DNA of 5,341 bases. It comes from Desulfobacterales bacterium. Its GTDB lineage: Bacteria; Desulfobacterota; Desulfobacteria; Desulfobacterales; C00003060. The position numbers were made by a program, and so were the translations under genes. Shown piece by piece: positions 5,331 to 5,341 of the stretch (its first letter is position 1; the number at the start of each line of letters is the position of its first letter). The stretch covers positions 1 through 5,341 of the forward strand of contig JAUWXJ010000161.1 in the NCBI GenBank assembly GCA_030616425.1. Reading direction: 5' to 3'. The notes beneath the pieces are model-generated. The model was given only the letters and a program-made list of their open reading frames with translations. It ran no database searches and had not been told where the DNA came from.

Positions 5331-5341
5331 ATGTCCAATAT
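5331..5341 (+). CDS. Start of an unidentified gene, truncated by window edge
   Basis: Only the codons for Met-Ser-Asn and two further bases are present, so the product cannot be identified. Support comes from the well-placed AAGGAG, the promoter-like sequence upstream and the same strand as all neighbours. In several bacteria a xer gene is followed by hslV, which would be one candidate, but nothing in these few codons tests that. Confidence 0.45.

Overview
The window looks like a chromosomal segment from a Gram-negative bacterium of moderate GC content. All recognisable genes lie on the plus strand. The gene set and the style of the intergenic repeats would suit an anaerobic Desulfobacterota-like lineage, but that is an inference: nothing in the window is taxonomically diagnostic.

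Layout. (1) Bases 1-569 are the 3' part of an M24 metallopeptidase (Xaa-Pro aminopeptidase/prolidase type). (2) Bases 570-675 are a short gap built almost entirely of degenerate 7-bp tandem repeats. (3) Bases 676-3034 hold three tightly packed genes: a WbqC-family protein, a PIG-L/LmbE-type deacetylase and a DegT/DnrJ/EryC1/StrS aminotransferase. Their stop and start codons overlap by 1 bp and 4 bp. (4) Bases 3017-3119 carry two related GC-rich palindromes in direct orientation, and the first one supplies the last codons and stop codon of the aminotransferase gene. (5) Bases 3146-4252 encode a polytopic MraY/WecA/TagO-type polyprenyl-phosphate sugar-1-phosphate transferase. (6) Bases 4249-5145 encode a complete XerD-type tyrosine recombinase whose start overlaps the preceding stop by 4 bp. 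(7) Bases 5146-5341 are intergenic DNA with a promoter-like sequence, a good Shine-Dalgarno and the first codons of another gene.

How the genes may work together (inference). The WecA-like enzyme would load a sugar-1-phosphate onto undecaprenyl phosphate to start a surface glycan. The PIG-L deacetylase and DegT aminotransferase would tailor amino sugars, and WbqC is a family that recurs in O-antigen loci with no settled biochemical role. No nucleotide-sugar dehydratase, acetyltransferase, flippase or polymerase is visible, so this is at most part of a pathway. The peptidase and XerD look like housekeeping neighbours flanking a small glycan cassette.

The most distinctive non-coding features are the mosaic of heptanucleotide repeats before wbqC and the paired palindromes after the aminotransferase gene. 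Both appear to have reshaped the ends of adjacent genes. I found no RNA genes, CRISPR array, complete insertion sequence or clear intrinsic terminator.
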